Assembly (NCBI RefSeq): GCF_023159225.1
Contig: NC_063163.1
Span: 109,585,885 to 109,649,884 of the forward strand
DNA from: Perognathus longimembris pacificus
Taxonomy: Eukaryota; Chordata; Mammalia; Rodentia; Heteromyidae
Direction: 5' to 3'
Length of the DNA stretch: 64,000 bases
In this document: positions 35,613-48,779 of the stretch, piece by piece
How the letters are laid out: each line of letters begins with the position of its first letter
How positions within the stretch are numbered: position 1 is the first letter of the stretch
The notes under the pieces: model-generated
Told to the model about the DNA's origin: nothing
What the model saw: only the letters and a program-made list of their open reading frames with translations
The model's database searches: none
Program-made: the position numbers and the translations under genes

Positions 35613-36602
35613 TAACTACTTAAATTTGTTATCTGCATTTTTCAGGCATTAAATTCTTGGAGGATACAAATGCTTATTTGGGCAGTAAAGCAGTTATGGA
35701 CTCAGCTGTTTTGGAATCTGAGTGACTGGAAAAGATGTTTTACTTTGAAAAATTAAGCTGCCTAGACTTCATAGCAGTGAATAGTTACAGTGCAAAAACA
35801 CAGTATCTGAAGCCCCACCATGCTGATGAGTGTTGACTTTTGAAGATCTGTGGATCCGTGAGCTACTTGAGCTTTCTCTCAGCACATGTGACAGTTGATG
35901 AACTATATTAGGACACAAGCTATTGCTAAGTTTGAACTCATCACTAAGAACTGCCACAGCTATGAAACACAATGGGATGCTTGCTAGGAAATAAAATTTG
36001 CAGGCCAATTCCTTACTCAATAGCTGAGGAAATGACCACCAGAAATGAAGATTTATCTCAAGTCATTATCCCCAAGTCACAGTTGGAACAAAAATTCTGG
36101 CTATAGCATTAACAAAGTATTTGTTTAAATCGGGCTTTTGCCTTCTTCAGAGTCCCTGTTTGTTGAAGGTGGTGCTTGTAGGCAATCATTCTCAGATTTG
36201 TGTTCTTTGTGTACCTTTTCTCAGACACACATACACTTTCCAAACCATTATTGCATTTCCAAGTATTTTGACTGCTGCTGTGGTTTTATTTGAACTTCAG
36301 TTTCAGCAAATCACTAAAGCAGTTCTTTGATCTGCCCTGCTTTCTTTACTTGAGGTTGACACAAAAAGAAGTTCTATTTCTTTTACTCTGGATTGTTTTG
36401 ACCTTTGCCCAGCCTTCTAATCCATTTTATCACAAGGAAAACTAACACAAGAAAAGAACTATATGTGGTAAAAGTCACCTTCTAACCCCTGTTAAGTGTT
36501 AATATCTGTTGTCAACATATGTAAAGATATGTATAGGTTTATATATATGAATAATATTCTACAATTATTTCAGAAGTGTATATAGTTTTTCCATAAAATG
36601 AA

Positions 36603-36645
<43 letters not shown>

Positions 36646-37539
36646 AACAGAAAGAACCAGTGCTCTAGTTCTTCCAAGAACAAACACAGGTGATAAAATT
36701 ACATTTTCTCTTTAAGAATTCTTTTAATGCTTAATCATGTCCCAGAGTTCTTAAAAATTTGTGATTATGAATAATTAATTTTTATGAATATAATGATCTC
36801 TGATCTTTGCCTTCAATCCTTTACATTCTTTCATCTCTTTAATTTTAATTAATTGGCAATGCTTTCCACTGAGTTCTTTTATACTTGATTTATCGAGCTA
36901 TTTCCAATATTTCCTTTTTTTCAAAATCTAATTTTTGTAAATATTCAAATCTTGAACTAATTTCTTTACTTCACTCATCCATATATGTATCTCCTCTTTT
37001 AAGTCATTGATTATTTTCTAAGTTAGGCTTTTGCATTAACTGCCATTTCAGCTAGTGAAGACAGAAAATTTTGGAGAGGTATTAATTCTGTGATCTTAGG
37101 TTTGTGTTTGTATGTTTCAATTTTATATCAGTTAACACAGTCATTTCTTCTGTTTCGATATGGAGTGTCTTTTATTTGAATAGCTTTCTCCTGAATCTAA
37201 TTCCATTTAGAGCAGATAGTATAGACTGAAGTAATAACAGCAAGACCCATGCACAAACCAGATATTTAAATACAGAAAAAATTCTTGAAAATAACAAGTC
37301 AATAAGTATAAAAGAAAAAGAAGCTAAGATTAGAGGATTAACCAGGAATTGATACAGGTAAAGCTACAGATATTCATATGCAAGTAATATAATTGCTGAC
37401 TCAAGAGAGAAGGGAAGGAAGCTAGGAAGAAAGAAAGTACATAAGACACAGCTTTAGGAAATAATAGATGGTGATAGAAAGCAAAACAGAACATCTAGAA
37501 TAAAACAGTTTTTAAAAGATAAAACAAATGTCTCCTTCC
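35613..37539. other. Intergenic DNA, mainly AT-rich
   Basis: One CA microsatellite at 36609. Otherwise nothing recognised. Confidence 0.5.
36609..36650 (+). repeat. (CA)n microsatellite
   Basis: About 17 CA units, ending in caaacaaacag. Confidence 0.95.
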
Positions 37540-38320
37540 TGCCGATACTTGGGGATGCTTTTGTTTTTCTTCAGGTTTCTCTGTTTATGGTTTGGTTGAG
37601 GGAGGAAGGAGGAGAAACATTTTATCTCTCCATCCCTAAAGGATCAGAACAGAAAGGGCTGTTTATTGGCTGAGCCTTGTTCTGCCTTTCCTTCCATGCG
37701 CTTGCATGTATTATGCCTTCTGCCGGGCTGAATTCCTGCAAATACTTACCATATTCAGGCCTTGCCAACAAGGCACGGTCAGGCACCGCCCTCAATCTTC
37801 TGCCCACTGAGCCCTTGGACCACCTAATTGAATGGCAATCCCTCCCACAATTGCCACTCTGCTTGGGCCTGGGAAATGCCTGAGCAGCAGCTGCATTTTC
37901 ATTCAAGATTGCTTGGACTGCGTGTATAGACAACTGTCAAAACAAACCAGTCATTACTAGGAAGCAGAGTAGAGGCACTAAGTGATCCTGCCTGCCTGCC
38001 TCTCTGTTCAGGCCCCCTCTTACATCCACACAGAGCTGGATTTCTCCTCCCAGAAGTCAGGCTGCCCTTCTGGCATGTAAGTGCCTGCTGCTTCCTTCTT
38101 CAGGGCAGTGTGCTCTCCTCACAGTGCAGACCTGCATCCCCAGTCCCGGAGCCTCGTCACAACCTGCGACCTGACTCCACACTGATGGCAGCGAAGAGAG
38201 ACATGCTAAGGAGCTTGGTTGTGTAGACATTTGTAAGGCTTTGTAAGGCCTCTGTGTTTGATAGTAAGACTTCTCTAAAGATGGTGCTCCACTTGCACTA
38301 GTGAACAAACTAAGATATTC
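37540..38320. other. GC-richer, repeat-free block; function unknown
   Basis: This block is visibly richer in GC than its neighbours and lacks recognisable repeats. It carries two opposed open frames (103 codons minus, 68 codons plus) with no known family. It could be a conserved non-coding element; no positive evidence beyond composition. Confidence 0.3.
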
Positions 38321-38961
38321 AGGGGACCCTTGTCCAGTGTCTACCCTCTAGGCTGATTGCTGTTTACCTGTCTCACACTGTGAATCTTCTGACTGCTAGA
38401 TTGTGAATCTGGAAATCACAGAGGGGTCCCTTTTCTTTTTGTTAAAACCCTACTGATGGGATTCTCTTCCTGCCTTACTATGTTGCTTGTTGCACAATGT
38501 TAGGAGTTTTTGTTTCTTTTCCAAATCTGAAGTTCAGTATTTCTGGCTTTCATTTTGTCTGTCTGCTGTTAACCTTTGCCCTGCTGAGTCTCTGTATGTC
38601 CCCATCTGTCCCTGTAGCCACAAATAGCTGATGGTTGGGTTCAGACATGTGAAGAGGAAAGAAAGGACTGTATGTCTTTAATCTGTTGTCTTCCTTGCAA
38701 TTTCTTAATTAGAGCTTGAAAACATACATAACCCCAATGATCTGGCATGACAGTAATTATGGATAAGATTCTAGACTATATCTAATACTTATTCTTTGCA
38801 CAAGAGATTGTCATTATGAATTCTTGAGAATAACGAGGGTTGATAATATGAAGACCAATTAATAAGTATACAATATGAGTGTTGGGAATATTAAATAATT
38901 AAAATTGATGTTCCTGATTCCAATGGTGAGTAGTTTAAATCCTTTAAAAATTGGTTTTACA
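38321..38961. other. Intergenic DNA, nothing recognised
   Basis: No supported feature. Confidence 0.45.
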
Positions 38962-39177
38962 GGAGCTGGGAATATGGCCTAGTGGCAAGAGTGCTTGCCT
39001 TGAAGCCCTAGGGTCAATTCCCCAGCACCACATATATAGAAAAATGGCCAGAAGTGGCGCTGTGGCTCAAGTGGCAGAGTGCTAGCCTTGAGCAAAAAGA
39101 AGCCAGGGACAGTGCTCAGGCCCTGAGTCCAAGCCCCAGGACTGGCAAAAAAAAAAAAAAAAAAAAATTAAAAAAAA
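38962..39177 (+). repeat. Full-length IDL-Geo-type SINE with poly(A)
   Basis: Both halves, then A22-like tail and tttaaaa. The flanking repeat tggttttaca occurs at 38952-38961 and 39178-39187. The ID-like head has lost a few bases around 'gccttgaagcc'. Confidence 0.93.
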
Positions 39178-39187
39178 TGGTTTTACA

Positions 39188-41381
39188 TATATTTTAGCTA
39201 CTCGTTTTTCACTCTAAGTTTTAGTTCATACTCAAGCTGGTGAATATGTTAAGGGATCATTGGCCAAAAACTTCCATTGAATCTGATAAAAACATTAACA
39301 GTTGAGAATTCGATGTTAGATTCATTCTCTAATATTATTTTTCAATCCAAGAAGTAAAGCTGGTAAGTTTTGCTGCCACTGGGAAACATTTTGCCAAAAT
39401 TGGTGAGAGATAAAAATATATGTTTTTAATACAATGCTTTCTTGAGAAGCATCTGTTGCACACTGCTGGGTATATGTGCTGTGATGATTACATTAACATT
39501 ATATGAGAAAATGAAGACTATAATTCAGAAATGACCATGAATTCCTTTCTGAGGCTCCTATTTAGATCTGTTAGGGTGAACAATTGCAAGCAATAATATG
39601 TGAAATTTAAAGTACACAGAAACTTCCAGGCAATTTTACAAAAGCTTCGGTCTCTTGTTTATTCATTTTTAATTAATCATTTCCAATATTAAAAAAGACC
39701 ATTTTTTTCCAGTTCATGTAGTAACCAACTACAGTGTTATAAATCAGGAAATGCCATTAAGCTAATCTAACAGACCAACAGAAATGACAATTTCATAAGA
39801 ATGAAAAAGAACAGAGGCTTAGTTCAAATAATGCTTACAAGAAATTAAAGGCATTTTATGGGGTTTTCTTGCACTATAACTAAGAAATCTTTCCTAAATT
39901 CAGTCTGATTAACTTAAGATTTTTTTTTCTTCAGTAAAAAGTAGAAGCTATATCTACTGTGGACATTATTCATTACACTGAATTTTCTACATAATAATCT
40001 TATTTCCTCAACCATTTATATGGTTTTAGTTTTCTGTTCATGTAAGATTAGTTTGTATAAATAACATAAGTCTAAACTGTAATAAACATGAAGATGAATT
40101 TCGTTGCTTTATCCCTGTTTACTATTCTACTATACTACTGAGAATTATATCAACAAATCATATTATCATTTTCTCTAATGTTCATTGAATTTTTCCAATT
40201 TCTGTCCATAAATGTATATGTCATATCCTCTACTAAAATCTGCTATCCTTACAGCCCAGGTTCAATGAGAAGACAAGTTCTACACTGAAGTGACTTTTTT
40301 TACATATAAATAGAAGAAAAAACTATAAATATATTCATAGTTGTTTATTGGTAGGGACAGATTCTTAGATGTGATCTACTAAGTAATTTCCTAGGTGAGC
40401 ATTGTTTAGAGTATACTTACTTTATTCTCGGTTTTTATTCTGTAAAATATACCCAATCTATATTATTAACCATCATCTAGGAGTCTTTCCAGTTGAACAA
40501 AGTATCATTTTATAGGAGATAAATGTAAGTAAGCCAATTTTAATAAGAGTAAAACTATTACAAATCACTAAGAATAAGTCCATTATTTACTAGATGATTT
40601 TAGAAAAATTTAAACAGGTATCGTTCATATTACAACCAATAATAAATTTTAGATGGATTAATTTGCATCTAGTTCCTGTTCCTGAATCAATCCCTTTGTC
40701 ACTGGGACAACCTTGTAGTTGGAGAATATATTATTGCACCAAGACTACAGTGAATTGGGTAGAGACATACTTTTCTGGCCACAAAAGAAAAAAAATCTTA
40801 AAAGCAGAGAACTTCAATGAATGCTATTGAGCATGTAAAGGTAACTGCCAAATGATGTAGAAAGGGCAGGTAACATTTGTACTGTTTCCTCTTTGCATGA
40901 CCTACTGGTACCCCAAATTATTTGCAGTGTGACCTGAAACTGATTGTTCAACAAACTGGTCCATGAAAATTTCTAAACAAAAGAAAAAGCCTTAAAACAA
41001 CACGAGATTTCCAACTCTCTAATCTTTTCGATTAGGTTGTTTCAAGAGTTTAACACTGGCCATAGAAATACTGTTTTCATTATTATTTTTTTTTTGAGAT
41101 CCACTTACTCTAGTTCATGCCACATTATTATAATCAGGATCAATTAAACTCCTCAGCTTAGCAACTGATTTCCTCATGTAAAATAACCTGGTTGTAGTCA
41201 TCATGACCTTAGATCTAAAAGAATGCAAGTCAACTCCACCCAAAACTGTGGAGAGAAGTGCATCTTTCAAGTAGATCACTCCTAGTGGTGATGAGAGTTG
41301 CTCCTGTTTGATCCCCTTGATTTACTCGTGCATGCGTCTGAGCAGTCAGAGCATCTTTCCCTTGTTTTCTCTTACTTTCAG
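39188..41381. other. Intergenic AT-rich DNA, nothing recognised
   Basis: No supported feature. Confidence 0.5.
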
Positions 41382-41462
41382 TTAAGGTCTTCCTATGTAG
41401 CTCGGGCTGGCCTTAAACTAATCATGGTCCTTCACTGCCTTCCAGGTGCTGGGCTTACATGC
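41382..41462 (-). repeat. B1-like SINE fragment, minus
   Basis: 'aaggtcttcctatgtagctc', 'gggctggccttaaact' and 'aggtgctgggcttacatgcc' are reverse B1 landmarks. Confidence 0.75.
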
Positions 41463-42206
41463 CCAAGAGGAGTATCTTTTCTTTTTTATTTAGAGGGGCA
41501 GGGGTTGCCAAAGTTCCACACACATGATTACAAAAAATGGCACACAGTGCCTTAAGGTTATGGCAACATTTTCTGAGGCTGGAAAGCTCTAGTTGCTGAA
41601 CGATAATCTTCATAACCCATGTTTTACTACGAACACTTTGAAGATTCAGAGGTGGAATTAATTACTTCTGCTTTGGTTAGTGAGGACTATTCACAGCTGC
41701 CATCTTATCACCACAGCTACCATGTTAAGAGAGCCAGCAGTGAACGTGCTGGGTCGCAAAAGCCATTCAAGTTGTCATTCACTGTCCTTGCTAGGCATTG
41801 GTCAGCATTGAGATCAGAAGTAAAGATTTACTCATGTTTGTTCATCTCTGTAGATACCACCAATGCTTTTCAGGTCCTGAATAACTATGAAACCTATGCG
41901 CTGGAGTTCTGTGCCTTGATTCAGGCCATGCCCCCCTTCTACCCCAGGGAAAAATGAGTGTGTTCTTCAAAGCTATGCTGGAGGGAGACTCCCCCATAAC
42001 TTGATGAGAGCTTTTCTGAGTGGATGAGAGGATTCTGATTTCCCAACACCTTCTGGCTTGCCCTGTTTGCAGGCAAAGTATTTCACTGGTTCGAATGAAA
42101 TACTTCAGATGTAGAATCGCGAGAATTCCTAGTAACTAGTCCATATGTTTGGAGATCATTCTAGGGGAATTCTAGCAAAGCACCAGCGATCTCTTTTTAA
42201 GCAGGA

Positions 42207-42258
<52 letters not shown>

Positions 42259-44176
42259 CCTTAAATCTTTACTTTGCTTGCCTTTAGTTTGTCTCCTGTG
42301 GAGACTGTAACTTTATAGATCAATTTGTATCAGCGATGGAACTCCCAGATATTTGACTAAAATCATTTTAGAAATGTTTGTGAGAGATTTTCCAAATAAG
42401 AAAGCCTACTAGGCATTAGGCTAAATCAGATTGCTTAACCCAATCTTGATCGTCTTCATCTGATTTATGAGAGGCCTGAATAAAACAAAAGGTGGAGTAA
42501 GGAATAATCTTGTCCCTAGGTGATGGGTATATCACTTTTCTCCTCAACTTACTGGAACTAATACCACTAAATCTCCTGGCTCCCAATCTTTTAGACTAGG
42601 ACGACAGTGATCACATGCACCCAGCCTGCAGGTGACAGATAATAGGACCTTTTCAATCTCATAAACAAATTTTCTAAAATCCATCTGCCCATTGATCTAA
42701 TTTTGATCTCTCTCCCTCTTTCCCTTTCTTCCTCTCCACCTCCTCCTCCTCTTCCTCCTTCCCCATTGGTTCTCTTTCTCTAGAGAACCATTTGATATGA
42801 ATATGTATGTCTCACATGTCCATCCCCTCCTAGTTTCTATCTTTATTAGTCTGCTAAATCTGGTTGATGACTTTCTAAATTTAATCATCTTTACTTAAAA
42901 GCAATTAATGCTTAATTTTCCTTCTCTAAAGTCCCTTAAAATATTTGAGCTGGCTATACATATTTTTCAGCTATGTCCTAACAACCACTGTCTGTTTATT
43001 GCAAATAAATTATAATCTTGAGGACAAAGATTATTTCTCATACTCATCTCCATATCATGTCTAGCTACATGAATTTGCTCATTTATTTCGAATTACATAA
43101 TATACTTTACATTATTTAAAGCAACAATGACAATCTTTAGCAGAGAGTAAGTGTTCATTATCTGTTGAAGTGAGTTGATTTAATAATCTTGAACTGTGTT
43201 TTGCTTCCTTCTTAGACATTGACCTCACTTTTGATTAACTTTTGGATGCTCAAAGCCACATAAAACAAGTCTAAAAATGGTTTATTTTGAAGTTCTACTA
43301 CTGTTCAATAAAAGTCAATGTAAGAAATATTAAAGTGACTGGAAAGCTTGGTGTGCTATTGATTGGTTGTGCTATTAGATAAACACAGGGATGTTTAATG
43401 ACATGGCAAAAAGATTTAGAGTGGAAGAGGGAAGTTTAAGTTCTATTTTAAAGTTATTATTACCTGTGACCTTCAAGACCCTTAAGTCCAACACCAATAG
43501 TATATTTTATTAACACAGAATTATCATTGTTCAAATAGTATTAGAAATGTAGACCCTAAATCCTCAACCATTTATGCCTTCTACTTGTACACTTCTGACT
43601 CCTCCCACCTCATAATTAGACTTGTCCTTAGGCAAATCTAAGGGCAAGTCAGGAGATTTCCAGCTTATTTGGTATATTGCATGGAAGCTAGGCCTCAAGG
43701 CAACAGTTCTCAAAGCGCAGAAGCTACATAATTGGGATGCACAGATGGTCACTCACTTAGCTAGTGAAGAGAGGAGGCTTTGGGGGTGCAAGGACATGGA
43801 AATACTCCTGCTCCCTATGGCTGAAAGACTGCACAGTAGACCTCTCTTGAGATGGATGCCTACCATAACACTGGCGAGAACACAGAGGCTCCTTCTACAG
43901 TGGGGGCGTGCTGCACAAATGCAAGGCCCATTGTATAGAATGAAAAATCAGATCACTTCATTTTTCAGTCAACTGGCAGTTGCTTTAGCCTGCAAACGGT
44001 TCAGTGTCTGCTGTATGGAAATTCAGTAAAGTGTATGTTTTGTTAATGATTAAGAGACCAATGAAAAATAGATAAACAGAATTAACCTCAATGTATTTAA
44101 CCAATTGTTTAAACATTTTTTTTCTTCTTTCTTTTTGCAAATGCTGTGTTTCCACATAAAAATGTAATTTATTGTC
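41463..44176. other. Intergenic DNA with two small-ORF stretches
   Basis: Open frames of 112 codons (41619-41957) and 135 codons (43622-44029) occur on the plus strand. Neither has a recognisable domain, splice context or initiation context, so neither is called a gene. An L2-like relic is possible near 43015-43170. Confidence 0.45.
42208..42257 (+). repeat. (CA)n microsatellite
   Basis: About 24 CA units. Confidence 0.96.
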
Positions 44177-44308
44177 AGTAAAGGAAATGGCAAAATAGCA
44201 AGACTTGTAGTGTCCACAGTGACAAGCTTGCATATAAGAGGGGTTCAAAATACAATGTCATCTGTAAATAGTATAATAGTACCAAGAAAGCTTCTTATAG
44301 TCTAGCAT
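44177..44308 (+). repeat. Left arm of an imperfect inverted repeat
   Basis: Reverse complement of 44701-44872. Shared blocks include 'aagcttgcatat', 'gtccacagtgacaagcttgc' and 'aaggaaatggcaaaatagca'. Confidence 0.9.
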
Positions 44309-44429
44309 GTATGCATACATAAATACATATATATTTCCTTACTATATTACCTATACTATATTAACTTAAAAATGAAAAGTATAAGATTAAAAGTATGTGC
44401 TATGACGTAAATATACAAAAGAAATATGA

Positions 44430-44636
44430 GGGGTTGGGAATGTGGCTAAGTGGTAGCATGTTTGCCCAGCATGCATGAAGGCCTGGGTTCAATTCCTCAG
44501 TACCAAATAAATAGAAAAAGCTGGAAATGGCTCTGTGGCTCAAGTGGTAGAGTGCTAGCCTTGAGCAGAAGAGGTTCAGGGACAGTGCCCAGGCCCTGAG
44601 TTCAAGCCCCAGAACTGGCAAAAGAAAAAAAAAAAA
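44430..44636 (+). repeat. IDL-Geo-type SINE in spacer of inverted repeat
   Basis: Diverged ID-like head (gggttgggaatgtggctaag), right half and A-rich tail. Confidence 0.9.
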
Positions 44637-44700
44637 TCTGACATCAAATATTGAGAGAAAGACCTAGGAAAAATCAGGAATTTTGTTTTGACTCAGCAGT

Positions 44701-44872
44701 ACTAGACTATAAGAAGCTTTTTTGGTACTATTGTACTATTTACAGATGATATGGTATCATATGAATAAAGTGCACATTCAAAATTCCTGAGATGTAATAT
44801 TTTGAACCCCTCTGATATGCAAGCTTGTCACTGTGGACACTACTAGTCTTGCTATTTTGCCATTTCCTTTAC
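44701..44872 (-). repeat. Right arm of an imperfect inverted repeat
   Basis: Mirrors 44177-44308 at about 90% identity by eye, plus roughly 45 extra bases around 44755-44800 absent from the left arm. Confidence 0.9.
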
Positions 44873-45944
44873 AAATATGCACATATTGAGGAGACCTGGG
44901 ATTCATTGTGATAGACATTCAAGATTTAAGCTAGATTGAAAACCACTGTGTTCTAGACTAGAAACACAAACCTTTCCTAACCTCAGCTGTCTGTCAGATA
45001 TTTACCCAGCCTACCAGAAGAGCCTACCCAGAAGAAGAAAGGACACTGACTATTTAGAACTATCCTTTTGATGTATGTTTTCCTGACACACATGGCCTGA
45101 AAAGGTTCTTAGGAAGCTGATATGAGTACCTGGTATTTGGAATCTTAGAGGACTTACCTGGGAAGCATCTTTTTTCAAGCAGAAACAACATAAATGCTAG
45201 ATAGAAGAGATTGAAATCAGGTCTCTAGCAAATGCACATACGATAAAGCCAAATGAGCATTAATACTCATACCCAAAGGCTCTCTTCTATCCTTAATTTA
45301 GTCTCCTTCACAAATTCTGGGCTGTGTGAGTTAGTGTTATGAATGAGAGTTGGCAGAAGTCATGATGCCGCAGGGGAATAGACAATTATTAACAGCATAA
45401 ATACTCATAAATTTATTTCTTATACATAGAATGCCTGCAGCCTTATTTTTCCCCAGTGTGTTGAACTAGAATCAATTTATCATGTGAAGGTTCCTAATAT
45501 TCTATTTTATTTCTAATATGCCATTTTATTCCCCCAAACTTGCAACTCAAGAAAGCATATTTGCTGTTTTTAGATTTTAAATTTAATACACACATTTTGT
45601 CATGCAAAAGGAAGAATTTATAAGAAAAATTCCATTAGTGCCGGTCTTATATACCTGTCAGAATTAGTATACATAATCTTGTATCTTTTTTAGTCTTCTT
45701 ATTAAATGTGTAACATTACATAATATCTTTAATTTTGTCTCTGTCTCTTGTTTCTCTGCCTCTCGGTCTCTCTTTATATGAGACTTAATTTTAAATGCCA
45801 TTTTAATTTTTCCAATGAAATTATTGAAGAATATTCCTATATCAGTAGGATTCAATAATAAAGATAATGTAGTATTGGTTAAAGATAAGACATAAAGGTA
45901 AATGGAGAACAAGAGAGCCCAGAAGTACATCCGTAAAAATATAA
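44873..45944. other. Intergenic DNA, nothing recognised
   Basis: No supported feature. Confidence 0.5.
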
Positions 45945-46325
45945 TCATCTAATCTTGACAGTGGAGAAAAGAAAATGCAAGACAGGAAAGAGAATTTTTC
46001 CAACGAATTGTGCTAGATTCCCTGAACATCTACACACAAAAATATAAATCTAGACACAGATCACATCAGAGGCCTAAATAGAAAAAAAACCTGCAAATTC
46101 CTAGAAAGTAATGAAGAAATTTAGCGGATGGAATAAGATTTTTGACCAGCTTGACTTAATTAAAATAAAAGCACTCCTGCTCTACAATAGAACATTTCAA
46201 AATATGGGAAGAACAGATGCAGACAAAAAATATTTGCCAAAGGCTCATATGGCAAAGTACAGTTACCCAAAATACAGTTATCCAAAAATTCAACAGCAAA
46301 CAGGCAAATAACCTGATTAAATATC
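45945..46325 (+). repeat. L1 ORF2 3' fragment, decayed
   Basis: 'aaatctagacacagatcaca', 'cagaggcctaaatag', 'aattcctagaaagtaatgaa' and 'caacagcaaacaggcaaata' with 'acctgattaaat' follow the L1 ORF2 C-terminal order. Confidence 0.7.
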
Positions 46326-46371
46326 AATAAAAGAATCCAGTATGGTTAGTGAACTCTAGTCATTTCAGGAC

Positions 46372-46452
46372 CTGGAGGTGAAGCAATACTTAGGAATTCC
46401 AGGCCAGCTGGGACTGTAGCATAAGTTCTTACCAGCCTGGGCTAGGTAGAAG
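46372..46452 (+). repeat. B1-like SINE fragment
   Basis: 'aggaattccaggccagctgg' and 'accagcctgggctaggta' precede an (AAAG)n tail. Confidence 0.55.
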
Positions 46453-46479
46453 GAAATAAAGAAAAGAAAGAAAGAAAAA

Positions 46480-46543
<64 letters not shown>

Positions 46544-46631
46544 AAAGAAAAGAAGGAAAAGAAAGGAAGGAGAAAGAAAGACAGAAGGAGGGAGAAAGGG
46601 AGGGAGGGAGGGAAAGGAAGGAAGGAAGGAA
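46453..46631 (+). repeat. (GAAA)n / GGGA-rich purine tract
   Basis: Some 20 GAAA units (to about 46545), then GGAA, GGGA and GAAGGA variants. Almost pure purine for about 180 bp apart from two or three pyrimidines. Confidence 0.95.
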
Positions 46632-46861
46632 TCAGATCTGAAACATACTCAAACCAACAAGATACACAAATTGCAAGTGAGCATGCAAAATCATCATATA
46701 TAGTAGACATCATATATTGTCTTAGCTCATGATTCTGTCTCCCATAGAGAGTGGGCTGATAAAAAGGCATGCCTTTAGTACAGGACTGGAAGTAAATCAT
46801 TATTTTTCAATGATCGCCATCACCTGTGACACTTGGGAGAATCTATATCTTACATAGTTAT

Positions 46862-46996
46862 TTTTTTTGGGGGATAGAGTCCCACAGTTTTGCCAGGGGA
46901 TAGCCTCAGACTGCAGTTCTCTTACCTATGGTCTTTCCAACTAGCTGAGATCATAGTAGCTGTGGACACAGTTACATGACCAACCATGCCCGGCCT
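46862..46996 (-). repeat. B1/Alu-like SINE, minus
   Basis: 'gggggatagagtcccacagt', 'aactagctgagatcatag' and 'caaccatgcccggcc' are reverse 7SL-SINE landmarks. Confidence 0.7.
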
Positions 46997-48556
46997 ACTA
47001 ATTAAGATGAGGACTCACCATGTGAGCCACTAATGTGGCTTCCAACCACAGTACACCTAATTAACCACCTGCTGAGCAGCTGTGATTATAAAGTGTGTGC
47101 CTGCTGTGCCTAGCCCTGAATTAGTTATATTAATGAATAGCCTGGCTATTCCAGGTTATAACTCAGCTGTGTATGGATTTGCAATACAGCATAACTATTT
47201 GGATTTGGAATCACCACTTGGAGTCATAGGCGCAAAATGATCTCCGAGAAAATAAACTACCATATTTTATTTTTGTTTTCTTCTGTAAGTATAATATACT
47301 CTGCATATTTACCAAATATGCTGCTCCAAAGTATGAATACAGCAGCACATTTGAGAGAAAGAGATGCATTCTTTTTCTTGTTCCTGCTGTGTTGGAATAA
47401 CTCCTAAATCCATTTACTGCCTTTAGGCATCAGGTCCATTATGTGTTCATGCATCTCAGAGAAATTCTACTAGGATCTCTAGTGTTGTGGGTGAAAGTAT
47501 GCATCAGAGATACTTTTCCCTCTAGGAAGGCTGATAGGAAGACAAGGAGATGGCCAAAGTTATGACCTGTTTGGTTACCAGGCAGATTAAAAGCATTGAT
47601 ACATGGCACAGAGACAGAGCATCTAATTGTCTTTATTTGACTCACTCTGCTGTTCAAAGGATTTGAATGTTGTCATTCGGCTCTTAAATGCCAACAAGTT
47701 GCCTAGCCTGCAAAACATCCAGGTTTCTAGACAGAATAATGGAATTGGAACGTTTAGGAATTGCTATATGCCAGAAACTTCTCACAAATATTTAACAGAT
47801 TACAAAAGTTTTGATTACTAACTCTACTTTTTTGCCCAGTGTTTTGAACTTAATTGATGCTACACCACTCAGCCAAAATCATTTACCTTGCTTCAGCAGA
47901 GTTCCTTGGTATATATGAGTATCTCCAAGCTAATATCTTTCAAAAATCAATACTGCATCTGTTTTAAATTTAATTTTTAGCATAAATGAATTGTGCAAAG
48001 TGATTTAATTGTGATTTTACAAGATGCAAATAATATACTTTCTTCAAATTCGCCAGTCCTTATTATTCTCTGTTAACCTTTCCTCTACCCCACACTGTTT
48101 CAATGTATGTAAGTGGTAGTTTGTTTTTAACTTCAGACTCTAACCTTTTAAATTTCCATTATTCAGAATCATCACAAATGCAAACATGTGCAAGGATGGA
48201 TTACTGTGGTGAAACAGTAGACTGTAGTTTATATAGGCTATATCTTTGAGAGTTGAATCTCACACTGAAAGCCTAGGTAATTGACAACATTTTATATAGA
48301 CACAGAATAAGAGAGACATCTTGCTGCTTTTCTGGTCATGTGTGTATGTATATTCACTCATCTGGTTAATTTAATATGCATCTAGTTTCCATTGTAAGAA
48401 ACATTATACGTGCTCTATCTTGCATTATATCACCAATGAAAATGAACCAATTTTTGATAGTTTATAAACCAATAAACATTTAAAAAGTGCTAATCTAGCT
48501 TCAACTAGTTGAATATTTCCTAGGTGGGCAATAATTATAGTAATTTGCTGCACAGC
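46997..48556. other. Intergenic DNA, nothing recognised
   Basis: No supported feature apart from a possible SINE scrap near 47080-47115. Confidence 0.45.
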
Positions 48557-48567
48557 ATTTCTTCTTG

Positions 48568-48779
48568 TTTTTGTTTTATTTTTTGCTAGTCCTGGGGCTT
48601 GAACTCAGTGCCTGAGCACTGTCCCTGGTTTCTTTTTGCTCAAGGCTAGCACTCTACCACTTGAGCCACAGCGCCACTTCTGGCTTTTTCTATATATGTG
48701 GTGCTAGGGCATTGAACCCAGGGCTTCATGTATATGAGGCGAGCACTTTACCACTAAGGTCATATTCCCAGCTCCTAGT
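48568..48779 (-). repeat. Full-length IDL-Geo-type SINE, minus
   Basis: Complete dimer in reverse. An 11-bp target duplication atttcttcttg lies at 48557-48567 and 48780-48790. Confidence 0.92.

Noticed and set aside
41619..41957. 112-codon open frame, plus strand.
   Set aside because: Reads like random sequence after the first 40 residues; no homology recognised and no exon boundaries.
43622..44029. 135-codon open frame, plus strand.
   Set aside because: No recognisable family, splice context or coding-like composition.
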